From: Kribbella italica
GTDB taxonomy: Bacteria; Actinomycetota; Actinomycetes; Propionibacteriales; Kribbellaceae
DNA: 64,000 bases
Direction of reading: 5' to 3'
Assembly (NCBI RefSeq): GCF_014205135.1
Contig: NZ_JACHMY010000001.1
Coordinates: 4,588,001-4,652,000 of the forward strand
In this document: positions 24,548-33,297 of the stretch, one piece after another
Position numbering within the stretch: the first letter of the stretch is position 1
Layout of the letters: each line of letters begins with the position of its first letter
The notes under the pieces: generated by a model
Databases searched by the model: none
Seen by the model: only the letters and a program-made list of their open reading frames with translations
What the model was told of the DNA's origin: nothing
Program-made: the position numbers and the translations under genes

Positions 24548-24598
24548 CGGCCGCCGCGGCCTCAGCCCCCGCGACCTCCCCGGCCGCATCGCCGCCGA
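24548..24598 (+). repeat. Dispersed repeat, copy B
   Basis: Same 51-bp element as copy A at 20881-20931, and the inverted partner of copy C at 24345-24387. It ends 29 bp from the 3' end of the TetR gene. Confidence 0.7.
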
Positions 24599-24626
24599 CC
24601 GCAACCACCCCGGCGTACAAGAAAAC

Positions 24627-25208
24627 TCAGAAAGACACGTTCCGCCGCCCCGACAGCACCGCGGTGGCTGCTTCCAGGAGCGTCTGCCGGAGCTCGGCGT
24701 CACCAAGCTGCGCCGGCTCCAGACCCGACGACAGCACCGCGCCAACCACCTCCACAGCAGCAGCCGCGACCACGCGGTCGCGAGCAGACGGCGCAGGCCC
24801 GGCCAGCCACAGCTGGAAGGCGCGGCTGCGCCCGATCAGGTCGTCGAGGTCGTCGCCGAAGGCCGCGAGGATCGCCGCGACGTCGCGCAGGACGGTCGGC
24901 CCGGTCCCGCGGTGCTTGATCACCACGTCCAGGTACTCGCTGAGCAGCTCCTGCTCGGTCTCGCGCGACCACTCGACGGTCTCGATCCGCAGCAGGACCT
25001 CGTTGATGTCGTCGAAGAACGTCCCGATGATCGCCTTCAGCAGGTCCTGCTTCGACGAGTAGTGGTAGTACAGCGACGCCTTGGTGATCCCGACCTGCTC
25101 GGCGATCTCCCGCAGGCTGGTCTTCTCGTACCCCTGCCCGCTGAACAGCTCGAGCGCCGCCCGGTGGATCTCGCCCTTGGTGTCGCGGGCCCTGGTCTCG
25201 TGCTGCAT
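24627..25208 (-). CDS. TetR-family transcriptional regulator
   Basis: Repressor of 193 residues. The N-terminal TetR HTH is textbook: IHRAALELFSGQGYEKTSLR, then IAEQVGITKASLYYHYSSK. The C-terminal ligand/dimer domain is variable. It is divergent from the MMPL exporter at 25302, with paired inverted repeats in the 93-bp gap, so it probably represses the exporter and itself. The inducer is unknown. Confidence 0.92.
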   Translation of the reverse strand: MQHETRARDTKGEIHRAALELFSGQGYEKTSLREIAEQVGITKASLYYHYSSKQDLLKAIIGTFFDDINEVLLRIETVEWSRETEQELLSEYLDVVIKHRGTGPTVLRDVAAILAAFGDDLDDLIGRSRAFQLWLAGPAPSARDRVVAAAAVEVVGAVLSSGLEPAQLGDAELRQTLLEAATAVLSGRRNVSF

Positions 25209-25233
25209 GTCACCACTTTCTCACTTTGCCAGC

Positions 25234-25275
25234 CTACCGTGCGGCAGGTAGTCTACCAACCGACCGGCAGGTAGA
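25234..25275. promoter_or_regulatory. TetR operator with overlapping CTACC/GGTAG palindromes
   Basis: CTACC (25234-25238) faces GGTAG (25247-25251), GGTAGTCTACC is a palindrome at 25247-25257, and TCTACC (25252-25257) faces GGTAGA (25270-25275). GGCAGGTAG occurs twice, 23 bp apart. Two dimers side by side would fit. Confidence 0.65.
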
Positions 25276-25301
25276 GACCGGCACGGCAGAAGGGGCTCCC
25301 C

Positions 25302-27461
25302 GTGTTCAACCGACTCGGACGGTTCGTCGTCCACCACCCGTGGAAGGTGATCGCCGCCTGGGTGATCGCGGCGGTCGCCGTGCTCGCCTTCGCGCCGACG
25401 CTCGCCGACGTCACCAGCAAGGACCAGGCCAGCTTCCTGCCCGACTCCTACGAGTCGGTCCAGGCGCAGAAGCTGGCGTCCGACGCGTTCGGCCAGACCA
25501 ACGACGCGACCGCGAGCATCGTGGTCAAGCGGACCGCCGGCGGCGAGCTGTCCGCGGCCGACCAGGCCGAGGTGACCGGCCTCGCGAAGGCGATCACCGA
25601 CGCGAAGATCGACCGCGTCACCGCCGCGGTCTCCGGCCCCCAGGCCCTCTCGCCGAACAAGCAGGTCCAGCTGGTCAGCGTCGGCCTCAAGGGTCTGGCC
25701 GACGACCAGGCCGTGCTCGACGCCGTACAGAAGGTCCGTGACCTCGCCGGGCCCGCGCTCGCCGACAGCGGACTGCAGTACGGCGTGACCGGCGACGCCG
25801 CGCTCTACCTCGACAACCAGGACGCCTTCGAGAACGCGTTCGTCGTGGTCGGCGTCGCGACCCTCGTCCTGATCGTCGGACTGCTGCTGTTCATCTACCG
25901 CAGCCCGGTCGCGGCGCTGCTGCCGATCCTCACCGTCGGCCTGGTCAGCGCGATCGCGCCCGGCCTGATCGCCCTGGCCGCCAAGGCGTTCGACCTGCAG
26001 GTCACCCAGGACCTGCAGACCATCCTGACCGTCGTCCTGTACGGCGTGGGCACCGACTACATCCTGTTCCTGCTCTTCCGGTACCGCGAACGCCTGCGCG
26101 CCGGCGAGGAGCCGAAGCAGGCCCTGATCACCGCGGCCGGCCGGGTCGCCGAGGTGATCGTCTCCGCGGCCGGCGCGATCGTGGTCTCGTTCAGCGCGCT
26201 GCTGCTGGCGGTCTTCGGCGGGTTCAAGAGCCTCGGCCCGGGCCTGGCGATCGCCGTCGCGGTGATGGCGTTCGCGGCGATCACGCTGATCCCGGCGGTC
26301 GTCTCGCTGCTCGGCCCGAAGGTGTTCTGGCCGTCGAAGTCGTGGCAGAAGACGCCGAAGGGCGCGATGTTCAAGCGGTTCGGCAAGTTCACCGCCAAGC
26401 GTCCGGCCCTGGTCGCGACGATCTCCGGCGGCATCATGGTCGCGCTCGCGCTCGGCACGCTCGGGATGAAGATCGACTACGACGCGTTCGCCCAGCTGCC
26501 GGCCGACACCGAGTCGGCCCGCGCGATCAAGGACCTGCAGACCGGCTTCCCGGCCGGCGCGCTGAACCCCACGACCGTCTACGTGAAGAGCACCGACGGC
26601 AGCCCGCTCGACCCGGCCGAGCTGAAGCAGTACGCCGGCAAGCTCGCGCAGGTCGACGGCGTCGGCGCGGTCCTGCCCGCCGCGGCCGACGGCTCCCCCG
26701 CGCTGCTGAACGGGGACAAATCCGTTGCCCAGATCAACGTCGTACTGGACGGAGCGCCGTACGCGTCGGAGTCTCTCGACCTGGTCGACGGCGCCCTGAA
26801 GGACGCGGCACACGCCGACGCCCCCGCCGGTACGACGACCCTGCTCGGCGGCGTGACCTCGTCGTACACCGACATCCGCGACGCCAACAGCCGCGACCTG
26901 TCGGTGATCTTCCCGGTCGCCGGCGGCCTGATCGCGATCATCCTGGCGCTGCTGCTGCGCAGTCTGCTGGCGCCGCTGGTGCTGATGATCGCGGTGGTGC
27001 TGAGCTTCTTCAGTACGACGGGCGCCACGGTCCTGGTCTTCCAGGGCGCCGCCGGCCACGCCGGGGTGTCGTTCTCGCTGCCGATCATGCTCTACCTGTT
27101 CGTCGTTGCCATCGGCACCGACTACAACATCCTGATGATCGCCCGGCTGCGCGAGGAAGCCGAGGAAGGTACCGATCCACGGACCGCGGCCGACCTCGCG
27201 ATCGAGCACGGCGGCCCGTCGGTCGCGGCGGCCGGCCTGATCCTGGCCGGCACGTTCTCCTCGCTGATGCTGGCCGGGATGGCACTGCTCACCGAGATGG
27301 GCTTCTCGGTCGCCGTCGGGATCGCGATCTCCGCGTTCGTGATGTCGATCTTCCTGGTGCCCAGCGTCACCGCCCTGCTCGGTACGAAGGCGTGGTGGCC
27401 GCGCAAGCTGAAGACCAAGCAGCCGACCGCCGAGGACCGGACGCTGGAGCCGGTCGGCTGA
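25302..27461 (+). CDS. MMPL-family (RND superfamily) exporter
   Basis: Large membrane transporter of 719 residues with the MMPL layout: one N-terminal helix, an external domain of about 130 residues, five helices, then the same pattern repeated. The energy-coupling segments are seen as GTDYILFLLFRYRE and GTDYNILMIARLREE. Such proteins export lipids, siderophores or drugs using the proton gradient. The GTG start follows AAGGGG. TetR at 24627-25208 is the probable repressor. A strong terminator follows at 27493. Confidence 0.92.
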   Translation: MFNRLGRFVVHHPWKVIAAWVIAAVAVLAFAPTLADVTSKDQASFLPDSYESVQAQKLASDAFGQTNDATASIVVKRTAGGELSAADQAEVTGLAKAITDAKIDRVTAAVSGPQALSPNKQVQLVSVGLKGLADDQAVLDAVQKVRDLAGPALADSGLQYGVTGDAALYLDNQDAFENAFVVVGVATLVLIVGLLLFIYRSPVAALLPILTVGLVSAIAPGLIALAAKAFDLQVTQDLQTILTVVLYGVGTDYILFLLFRYRERLRAGEEPKQALITAAGRVAEVIVSAAGAIVVSFSALLLAVFGGFKSLGPGLAIAVAVMAFAAITLIPAVVSLLGPKVFWPSKSWQKTPKGAMFKRFGKFTAKRPALVATISGGIMVALALGTLGMKIDYDAFAQLPADTESARAIKDLQTGFPAGALNPTTVYVKSTDGSPLDPAELKQYAGKLAQVDGVGAVLPAAADGSPALLNGDKSVAQINVVLDGAPYASESLDLVDGALKDAAHADAPAGTTTLLGGVTSSYTDIRDANSRDLSVIFPVAGGLIAIILALLLRSLLAPLVLMIAVVLSFFSTTGATVLVFQGAAGHAGVSFSLPIMLYLFVVAIGTDYNILMIARLREEAEEGTDPRTAADLAIEHGGPSVAAAGLILAGTFSSLMLAGMALLTEMGFSVAVGIAISAFVMSIFLVPSVTALLGTKAWWPRKLKTKQPTAEDRTLEPVG

Positions 27462-27492
27462 CCCGAAGAGCCGCAGGCTGAGGGGTCCTGCG

Positions 27493-27530
27493 CAGCGAAG
27501 CCCGGACCGGCGACGGTCCGGGCTTCGCTG
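27493..27530 (+). terminator. Strong hairpin after the MMPL gene
   Basis: CAGCGAAGCCCGGACC pairs perfectly with GGTCCGGGCTTCGCTG across a 6-nt loop: a 16-bp stem, followed by TGTCTGGG. Confidence 0.8.
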
Positions 27531-27574
27531 TGTCTGGGTGCCGAAACTCGGTGTCGCCACATTGCTTCCCCTGC

Positions 27575-27580
27575 TACAAC
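27575..27580 (+). promoter_or_regulatory. -10-like hexamer of the FAD oxidoreductase gene
   Basis: TACAAC ends 7 nt before ATG 27588; the last base differs from the TANNNT consensus. Confidence 0.35.
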
Positions 27581-27587
27581 GAACAGC

Positions 27588-28613
27588 ATGGCGGAGCGCA
27601 GCATTGTCGTGGTCGGGGCCGGCATCGTCGGGTCCTCGCTGGCGTACCACCTGAGCGGACAGGGCCGGCCGGTCACACTGATCGACGCGGGCCTGCCCGG
27701 TTCAGGCGTGACCCGGGCTTCCTTCGCCTGGATCGGCCGACCCGTCAGCAGCGACCGGCCCTCCGCGCCCCTGCGCTACCTCGCACTGGACGAGTACCGG
27801 CGCCTGGAGGCGGAGCTTCCCGGGCTGTCGATCCGCTGGACGGGTTCACTGGTCTGGGACGGCTTCGACGACTCCCCCGGGACGACCACCGACAACGTCC
27901 ACGCGCTGGAGCCGCAGCTCGTCGATCCCCCGGCCGAAGCCATCCACCACCCCGAGGACGCGGCGTTCGACCCGGTCGCGGCGAGCGAACTCCTGACCGC
28001 CACCGCGCGCGACCGAGGCGCGCGATTGATGGCAGGCACGCAGGCGATCGCCGTCGAGCACGAGGCAGGCACGATCACCGGCGTACGGACGTCCGCCGGA
28101 ACTGTCGCCGCGTCGACCGTCGTACTGGCCGCCGGTACGGGCAGCGTCGCCCTCTGCGCCGGGGTCGGTGTCACGCTGCCGGTCGAGCCGTCGCCCGCGA
28201 TCCTCGTCCGCTTACGCGCGACGCCCGGCCTGGTCCGGGCGATCATCGCGACGCCGTCGCTGGAGGCCCGGCAACTGGACGACGGCACGGTCCTGGCTCC
28301 CACGGCCTACACAGGCGAGACCGATCAGGCCGCACTGCTCGAGACCGCGAAGCGTGTCCGCGACCGGTTCGCCGCCTCCTTCAAGGGCGCCGGCGACGCC
28401 GGGATCCTCTCCGTCGAGATCGGCTGGCGACCGATGCCCGTCGACGACGAACCGATCATCGGCACACCGGCCGGCACCCAGGGCCTGTACGTCGCCGTGA
28501 TGCACTCCGGAATCACCCTGGCCGCCGCCGTCGGCCGCCTCGCCGCGTCCGAGATCCTCACGAATCGGCCGGTACCCGAACTCGAAGGCTGCCGCCCGAC
28601 CCGTTTCGACTGA
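27588..28613 (+). CDS. FAD-dependent oxidoreductase, DAO (glycine-oxidase-like) family
   Basis: Flavoprotein of 341 residues in the D-amino-acid-oxidase fold family. The FAD Rossmann motif is VVVGAGIVGSSLAYHL at residues 6-21, with the acidic residue binding the ribose in LIDAG. The substrate domain follows, and the C-terminal FAD contact is PIIGTPAGTQGLYVAVMHSG. It probably oxidises a secondary or primary amine such as an amino acid derivative with O2 as acceptor. The gene has an in-frame TTA codon at 28212-28214, a rare codon in such DNA and a potential bldA-type control point. Confidence 0.85.
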   Translation: MAERSIVVVGAGIVGSSLAYHLSGQGRPVTLIDAGLPGSGVTRASFAWIGRPVSSDRPSAPLRYLALDEYRRLEAELPGLSIRWTGSLVWDGFDDSPGTTTDNVHALEPQLVDPPAEAIHHPEDAAFDPVAASELLTATARDRGARLMAGTQAIAVEHEAGTITGVRTSAGTVAASTVVLAAGTGSVALCAGVGVTLPVEPSPAILVRLRATPGLVRAIIATPSLEARQLDDGTVLAPTAYTGETDQAALLETAKRVRDRFAASFKGAGDAGILSVEIGWRPMPVDDEPIIGTPAGTQGLYVAVMHSGITLAAAVGRLAASEILTNRPVPELEGCRPTRFD

Positions 28614-28668
28614 CGGGCCCGGTCCGCGAGGTGTTGCACACAGCTCACTGACTCAGGCCCGGCCGAGC

Positions 28669-29346
28669 CTAGGACCTCACACGCTCCGGCAGTCGCACGG
28701 TGAAGATCGGCAGCAGCACATGCACCAGCGGACCGATCGCCAGCGCGTAGGCAACAGTCCCCAGCCCGACCACCCCTCCGAGCAGCCAGCCCACAGCAAG
28801 CACCGTCACCTCGATGCTCGTCCGGACCAGCCGCACGCTCAGCCCAGTACGCCGTACCAAGCCCGTCATCATCCCGTCGCGCGGCCCCGGCCCGAACTGG
28901 GCGCCGATGTAGAGCGCACCCGCGAGCGCGTTCAGCACGATCCCACCGATGGTCAGGTACAGGATCCGCACCCAGAGTGCGTCCGGCGTCGGCACGAGCG
29001 AGAGCGTCAGATCCGTGACCAGGCCGATCACGATCGCATTGCTGATCGTGCCGAGCCCCGGCCACTGGCGCAGCGGGATCCAGAACAGCAGTACGACGAA
29101 GCTCATCGCGATCACCACCGTGCCGAAGGTCAGCGGCAGGTGCTCGGTGATGCCCGAGTGCAGCACGTCCCACGGGTCCAGGCCGAGGTGGCTCTCGATC
29201 ATCAGGCCCATCGAGGCGCCGTACAGGACCAGTCCGACGTACAGCTGGATCAAGCGGCGCGGCAGACGACCGGCCCGAAGCTGCTCGATCGGGTTCAGCG
29301 CGGCGAGGGCGCGAGGAGGCGTGGCGGGTTCTGCGGTGGCGGTCAC
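28669..29346 (-). CDS. YczE-type integral membrane protein
   Basis: Membrane protein of 225 residues with about five helices, matching the YczE (COG2364) family: LYGASMGLMIESHLGLDPWDV, then ISNAIVIGLVTDL, and QFGPGPRDGMMTGL. It is divergent from a MocR-type regulator at 29409, the same pairing known for yczE with YczR in Bacillales and for many actinobacteria, so regulation by that neighbour is likely. The transport role and substrate are unknown; a link to vitamin B6 or amino compounds is suggested only by the PLP-binding regulator. The start GTG 29346 is a choice among several. Confidence 0.85.
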   Translation of the reverse strand: MTATAEPATPPRALAALNPIEQLRAGRLPRRLIQLYVGLVLYGASMGLMIESHLGLDPWDVLHSGITEHLPLTFGTVVIAMSFVVLLFWIPLRQWPGLGTISNAIVIGLVTDLTLSLVPTPDALWVRILYLTIGGIVLNALAGALYIGAQFGPGPRDGMMTGLVRRTGLSVRLVRTSIEVTVLAVGWLLGGVVGLGTVAYALAIGPLVHVLLPIFTVRLPERVRS

Positions 29347-29408
29347 AGGATCCAGTTTCGGTGCCAGTGGCCTGGTGATCGATAGCCAATTGAGGAATAG
29401 TGGACTGC

Positions 29409-30851
29409 ATGACTGGCCAACAACTCCCCGCGAGCACCCTGAGCGGCCTGCTCGGAGCATGGTCCGACGCCGGCGGACCGGCGTACCGGGCTCTGGCCGA
29501 GCGCCTCCGCCTGCTGATCGCGGACGGGCGGATCATGCCCGGCTCCCGGCTGCCGAGCGAGCGCGAGCTGACCGACGCGCTCGGTGTCAGCCGTACGACG
29601 GTCGCCTCGGCGTACCGCGAACTGCGCGACCGCGGGTACCTGATCAGCCGGCGCGGATCCGGCAGCGTGACCGCGCTGCCGTCGCGGATCGAGCCCGAGC
29701 TCGGGCGGCACCACGCGCCGGGGATCGACACGGACGGGCTGTACGACTTCACCTGCGCGGCCTCGCCCGCCGTACCGGGCATCAGTACGGCGGTTGCCGC
29801 GGCGATGGAGGACCTGCCGCACCATCTGGCGACGCCCGGCTATCACCCGCAGGGACTGCCGGAGCTGCGCGAGGAGATCGCGGCGTCGTACGAGGCTCGC
29901 GGACTGCCGACGTCCGCGGACCAGATCGTCGTCACGGCGGGCGCGCTGGCGGCAACGGCGATCGCGGTCCGGGCGATGACGCAGATCGGCGACCGGGTGC
30001 TGACCGAGAGCCCGACCCACCCGAACTCGGTCGACTCGATCCGGCGCAGCGGCGCGCGCGTCGTGGCCGCGCCGATGAGCCCCGGCGGCTGGGACCTCCC
30101 GTTGCTAGAGGCAACGATCAGGCAGACCGCGCCGCGCGCCGCCTGGCTGGTGGTCGATTTTCAGAACCCGACCGGCCGGCTGATGCCCGCCGCGGACCGG
30201 CAGCGGCTGGCGATCGCGTTCGCGCGCAGCCGGACGACGGCGATCATCGACGAGACCCTGTACGAGCTGCCGCTGGACGGGCAGGAGATGCCGCCGCCGT
30301 TCGCTTCCTTCGATCCGGGCGGCGTGATCACCGTCGGGTCGGTGAGCAAGTCGTTCTGGGGCGGGCTGCGGATCGGCTGGCTGCGGGTGCCGGAGACGCT
30401 GGTCGCGCGGATCCTGGACGCGCGAGCGTCGATGGATCTGGGGGCGCCGGTGCTCGAGCAGCTCGTTGTCGCGCGGCTGCTGCGGGAGCGTTCAGCGATT
30501 CTGCCGGAACGGCGGGCCGGGCTGCGGGAGCGGCGGGACGCGCTGGCCTCGGCGCTGCGGGCGGTGCTGCCGGACTGGAAGTTCACCCTGCCCGGCGGCG
30601 GGCTGTCGATGTGGTGCGAGCTGCCGGCGGCGGTCGGGTCTTCGCTGGTCGGGGTCGCGCAGCGTAACGGCGTACTGCTGGTGGCCGGGTCGCGGTTCTC
30701 GCCCGAGGGCGGTCTGGAGACGTTCATGCGGCTGCCGTACACGCAGGATCCGGACACGCTGCGTCACTCCGTGGAGCTGCTGGCGGCGTCGTACGGGCAA
30801 CTGACCGAGCGCGGTCCGGCCCGCCGTACGGCGGCCGCCCTGATCGCCTGA
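29409..30851 (+). CDS. MocR-family regulator: GntR HTH fused to aminotransferase-like domain
   Basis: Regulator of 480 residues. Residues about 20-85 are a GntR winged helix (MPGSRLPSERELTDALGVSR, then TTVASAYRELRDRGY). Residues about 110-470 are a fold-type I aminotransferase-like domain with the PLP lysine in SVSKSFWGGLRIGW (Lys314) and NPTGR for cofactor contact. Such proteins sense PLP or amino compounds rather than catalyse. It is divergent from the yczE-type gene, and the arrangement matches the YczR subgroup of MocR proteins. GTG 29400 is an alternative start 9 nt upstream. Confidence 0.9.
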   Translation: MTGQQLPASTLSGLLGAWSDAGGPAYRALAERLRLLIADGRIMPGSRLPSERELTDALGVSRTTVASAYRELRDRGYLISRRGSGSVTALPSRIEPELGRHHAPGIDTDGLYDFTCAASPAVPGISTAVAAAMEDLPHHLATPGYHPQGLPELREEIAASYEARGLPTSADQIVVTAGALAATAIAVRAMTQIGDRVLTESPTHPNSVDSIRRSGARVVAAPMSPGGWDLPLLEATIRQTAPRAAWLVVDFQNPTGRLMPAADRQRLAIAFARSRTTAIIDETLYELPLDGQEMPPPFASFDPGGVITVGSVSKSFWGGLRIGWLRVPETLVARILDARASMDLGAPVLEQLVVARLLRERSAILPERRAGLRERRDALASALRAVLPDWKFTLPGGGLSMWCELPAAVGSSLVGVAQRNGVLLVAGSRFSPEGGLETFMRLPYTQDPDTLRHSVELLAASYGQLTERGPARRTAAALIA

Positions 30852-30938
30852 CGTCATCACGACGTAATCCCGGCCGGGAAGGTTCGCTCCTGGGGCCGCG
30901 TTGAGACACTATGAAAGTCATTCAGCGAGAGGCGTGAG

Positions 30939-31577
30939 ATGTCGTTCTTCAAGCGCAACACCGCTCTGGTCGAGCCGTCGGCCGCACTGCCCGGCCGCCC
31001 GGAGCCCGGCTACGCCGTCCCGGCGGACAACATCGTGCTCGGTACGCCGCAGACGGCGCCGGTGCCCGAGGGCCTCGCCGAGGTCTGGTTCGGCACCGGC
31101 TGCTTCTGGGGGACCGAGGAGATCTTCTGGCAGCAGCCCGGCGTCTACACCACCGCCGTCGGCTACGCGGGTGGGTACAGCCCCAACCCGACGTACGAGG
31201 AGGTCTGCACCGGCGGAACCGGCCACACCGAGGCCGTCCGCGTCGTCTACGACCCGACCAAGACCACCTTCACCGACCTGCTGAAGGTCTTCTGGGAGAC
31301 CCACGACCCGACCCAGGGCATGCGTCAGGGCAACGACCTGGGCTCCCAGTACCGCTCCGCGATCTACTACACGACCGAGGACCAGCGTCTCGAGGCCGAG
31401 CGCACCCGCGACCTCTACGCCCCGGTCATCAAGCCCCGCGGCTACGGCGACATCACCACGGAGATCGCCCCGCTGGACTCGTACTACTACGCCGAGGGCT
31501 ACCACCAGCAGTACCTGGCCAAGAACCCCAACGGCTACCGCTGCCACAGCAACACGGGCGTGCCGTTCCCGGCCTGA
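30939..31577 (+). CDS. msrA: Peptide methionine-(S)-sulfoxide reductase MsrA
   Basis: Repairs S-methionine sulfoxide in oxidised proteins and free methionine, 212 residues. Catalytic Cys55 lies in the hallmark GCFWG. GYAGG and GTGHTEAVRVVYDP follow, and the C-terminal NPNGYRCHSNTG holds the resolving cysteine. The N-terminal 45 residues before the core are usual for the actinobacterial form. A perfect hairpin with a T-rich tail ends the gene at 31590. It stands alone, with no msrB nearby. Confidence 0.96.
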   Translation: MSFFKRNTALVEPSAALPGRPEPGYAVPADNIVLGTPQTAPVPEGLAEVWFGTGCFWGTEEIFWQQPGVYTTAVGYAGGYSPNPTYEEVCTGGTGHTEAVRVVYDPTKTTFTDLLKVFWETHDPTQGMRQGNDLGSQYRSAIYYTTEDQRLEAERTRDLYAPVIKPRGYGDITTEIAPLDSYYYAEGYHQQYLAKNPNGYRCHSNTGVPFPA

Positions 31578-31589
31578 CGCTCGACCTGG

Positions 31590-31625
31590 AAGGGCGCCGC
31601 AGCTGCGGCGCCCTTCTCTTGTTTC
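31590..31625 (+). terminator. Rho-independent terminator of msrA
   Basis: A perfect 26-bp palindrome (arm AAGGGCGCCGCAG, 31590-31602) is followed by TCTCTTGTTTC, the clearest classical terminator in the window. Confidence 0.9.
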
Positions 31626-31733
31626 ATCGCGCTGGGGTCCGAGGAAACTGGGTAGCGTGTCGGATTGTGGGGTGGGTGTTCGTAGTACGGGTGAGAGGCG
31701 GCCGGGGCGGTCGCCGGGAGGAGGAGCGGTGAG

Positions 31734-32075
31734 ATGACGCACTACCTGATCTCGTTCGACGACGGCACGATGGACGCGACCGAGGAGGAGCTGCCCGCGG
31801 TGGCGGATGCCGGGCACGCGGTGATCCAGGAGGCGAAGGACGCGGGGGTGTTCGTGTTCAGTGGTGGGCTGGACTACCGGCAGCAGCACGCGACCGTGGG
31901 GCGGGACGGCGTGGTCACCGACGGGCCGTACCCGGAGAGCAAGGAGCTGCTCGGCGGCGTACTGATCGTCGATGTCCCCACCTTCGACGACGCGCTGAAG
32001 TGGGCCGCCAAGACCGCGGCCGCGTGCCGGTGCGCGCAGGACGTGCGCGAGTTCTTCCCGTTCCGGCGGTTCTGA
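31734..32075 (+). CDS. YCII-domain (DGPF) protein
   Basis: Small cytoplasmic protein of 113 residues with the YCII/DGPF fold. The family signature is GVVTDGPYPESKELLGG, and CRCAQDVREF closes the fold. The family includes dimeric proteins often encoded beside ECF sigma factors; none is visible here. A strong GGAGGAGGAG precedes the ATG. The next gene is a paralogue starting one base after the stop. Confidence 0.88.
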   Translation: MTHYLISFDDGTMDATEEELPAVADAGHAVIQEAKDAGVFVFSGGLDYRQQHATVGRDGVVTDGPYPESKELLGGVLIVDVPTFDDALKWAAKTAAACRCAQDVREFFPFRRF

Positions 32076-32076
32076 G

Positions 32077-32433
32077 ATGACGGCGTACCTGATCTCGTTC
32101 GAGAAGGGCGCGATGGACCACATCGCGGCGGAGGACTGGCCCGACGTGGGTAAGGCCGCCCGGGCGGTGTGCGCGGAGGTCGAGGACGCCGGGGTGCTCG
32201 TCTTCTCCGACGGACTGAGTTACGACGACGGCGACGTCCAGCATGCCGTGGTTGCCGTCGACGGCGTGGTCACCGACGGCCCCTACGCCGAGGGCAGGGA
32301 ACTCATCGGCGGCGTACTGATCGTGGATGTCGCCGATCGCGAGGCCGCTCTGGGGTGGGCCGCGAAGATCGCCGGCGCTTGCCGGTGCGCCCAGGATGTT
32401 CGCAAGTTCATGACCGGCCCTAGCGGCGCCTGA
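32077..32433 (+). CDS. YCII-domain (DGPF) protein, paralogue
   Basis: Tandem paralogue of the gene upstream, 118 residues, with GVVTDGPYAEGRELIGGVLIV and CRCAQDVRKF. Roughly half the residues match its neighbour, so this is an old tandem duplication. The single-base gap implies coupled translation and possibly a heterodimer. Confidence 0.88.
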   Translation: MTAYLISFEKGAMDHIAAEDWPDVGKAARAVCAEVEDAGVLVFSDGLSYDDGDVQHAVVAVDGVVTDGPYAEGRELIGGVLIVDVADREAALGWAAKIAGACRCAQDVRKFMTGPSGA

Positions 32434-32510
32434 CTGCGAGGGGGGCGTTGTCCGCTGCGGGCGACGCCCTTGCGGTATGGGGATCTGCAGGCTTGGCAGA
32501 CCCGATGTCG

Positions 32511-32606
32511 GCGCGGTTCGGGGCGTCGGCGTTGGCGCGGTTCGGGGCGCCGGCGCGGTTCGGGGCGGCGGCGCGGTTCGGGGCGGCGGCGCGGTTCGTG
32601 GCGCCG
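32511..32606. repeat. 18-bp GC-rich tandem repeat
   Basis: GCGCGGTTCGGGGCGnCG begins at 32511, 32535, 32553, 32571 and 32589. The last four steps are exactly 18 bp; the first is 24 bp. It lies between the YCII gene and the 3' end of the phosphatase gene. No reading frame here is convincing. Just after it, CGTACGCCGTACCGG occurs twice. Confidence 0.75.
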
Positions 32607-32673
32607 GCGTCGGCGCGTGCCCTCGTACGCCGTACCGGTGTCGTACGCCGTACCGGCGGGCGATCGGGGCGGC

Positions 32674-33297
32674 TCAGACGCGCGGACCTGGTGGGAAGCC
32701 GGTCCAGCGGAGGGCGGCGGGGAGGTGCTGCATGTCGTTGTAGACAAGGACGGATGACGGCCGGCCTGGGGTGTAGCGGAGGACCGTCAGCGCGGCGTTG
32801 CAGTGGGCGAGGGTGAGCCAGCGCCAGGGCGGCGCGTCCAGTGCTTGGGTGACGAGCCAGGCGATCAGGAAGTTGTGGGTGACGAGGAGTTCGGGCTGCT
32901 CGCTGTCGGCCGGGCCGGTGAACCTGGCCAGCGCGAGGCGTGCCAACTCGGGGCCGTGCTCCAGTTCCTCGGGCGAGGACTGTTGCACGAAGCGGAGCAG
33001 GTGGTCGGCTGAGTCCGTTGGGAGCTCGTCCTTCTTCGGTACGTACGGGACGTAGTCCCCGGCGAGTTCCGAGACCTCCAGCGGGACGTCCACCGCGAGT
33101 TGCTGCTTGACCAGCTGCGCGGTCTGGACTGCACGTGGGAGCGGGCCGTGGTGGACGGTCGCGAAGGGGATGTCCTGCAGCCGCCGGCCGAGGAGCGCGG
33201 CCTGCTCGCGGCCTCGGTCGGTCAGGCCGCTGCCGTCCGGCAGAGCTTCGGCGTGTCGTACGACGTACAGGTATCGCGTTCGCTGATCGCCTGGCAT
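32674..33297 (-). CDS. Histidine phosphatase family (phosphoglycerate-mutase-like) protein
   Basis: Phosphatase of 207 residues. The catalytic loop is VVRHAEA, with the phospho-accepting His in RHAE. The second catalytic His is in LLVTHNFLIAW, and the Arg/Glu pocket is typical of the branch-1 superfamily. The length fits a broad-specificity phosphatase such as the CobC/SixA-like types. Start chosen at MPGDQRTRYLY; longer starts lack support. Convergent with the YCII pair. Confidence 0.85.
   Translation of the reverse strand: MPGDQRTRYLYVVRHAEALPDGSGLTDRGREQAALLGRRLQDIPFATVHHGPLPRAVQTAQLVKQQLAVDVPLEVSELAGDYVPYVPKKDELPTDSADHLLRFVQQSSPEELEHGPELARLALARFTGPADSEQPELLVTHNFLIAWLVTQALDAPPWRWLTLAHCNAALTVLRYTPGRPSSVLVYNDMQHLPAALRWTGFPPGPRV

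Larger units (their letters stand above)
24170..24626. other. 457-bp non-coding spacer built of repeats
   Basis: No supported gene. It contains a terminator (24184-24210), dispersed-repeat copies C (24345-24387, inverted) and B (24548-24598) facing each other about 160 bp apart, and a second repeated word set. TGTGCGCGGAC occurs near 24251 and 24414, and GTCGCTGGTGGTG near 24294 and 24459. Confidence 0.55.

Noticed and set aside
22480..24626. Toxin-antitoxin or polymorphic toxin assignment for the unknown operon
   Set aside because: No toxin fold, secretion signal or processing motif could be pointed to; left as unknown.
25221..27650. 809-codon minus-strand open frame
   Set aside because: Antisense to the MMPL exporter and crosses its operator and terminator.
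32511..32606. CRISPR-like array
   Set aside because: Units are contiguous 18-mers without spacers, and there are no cas genes.
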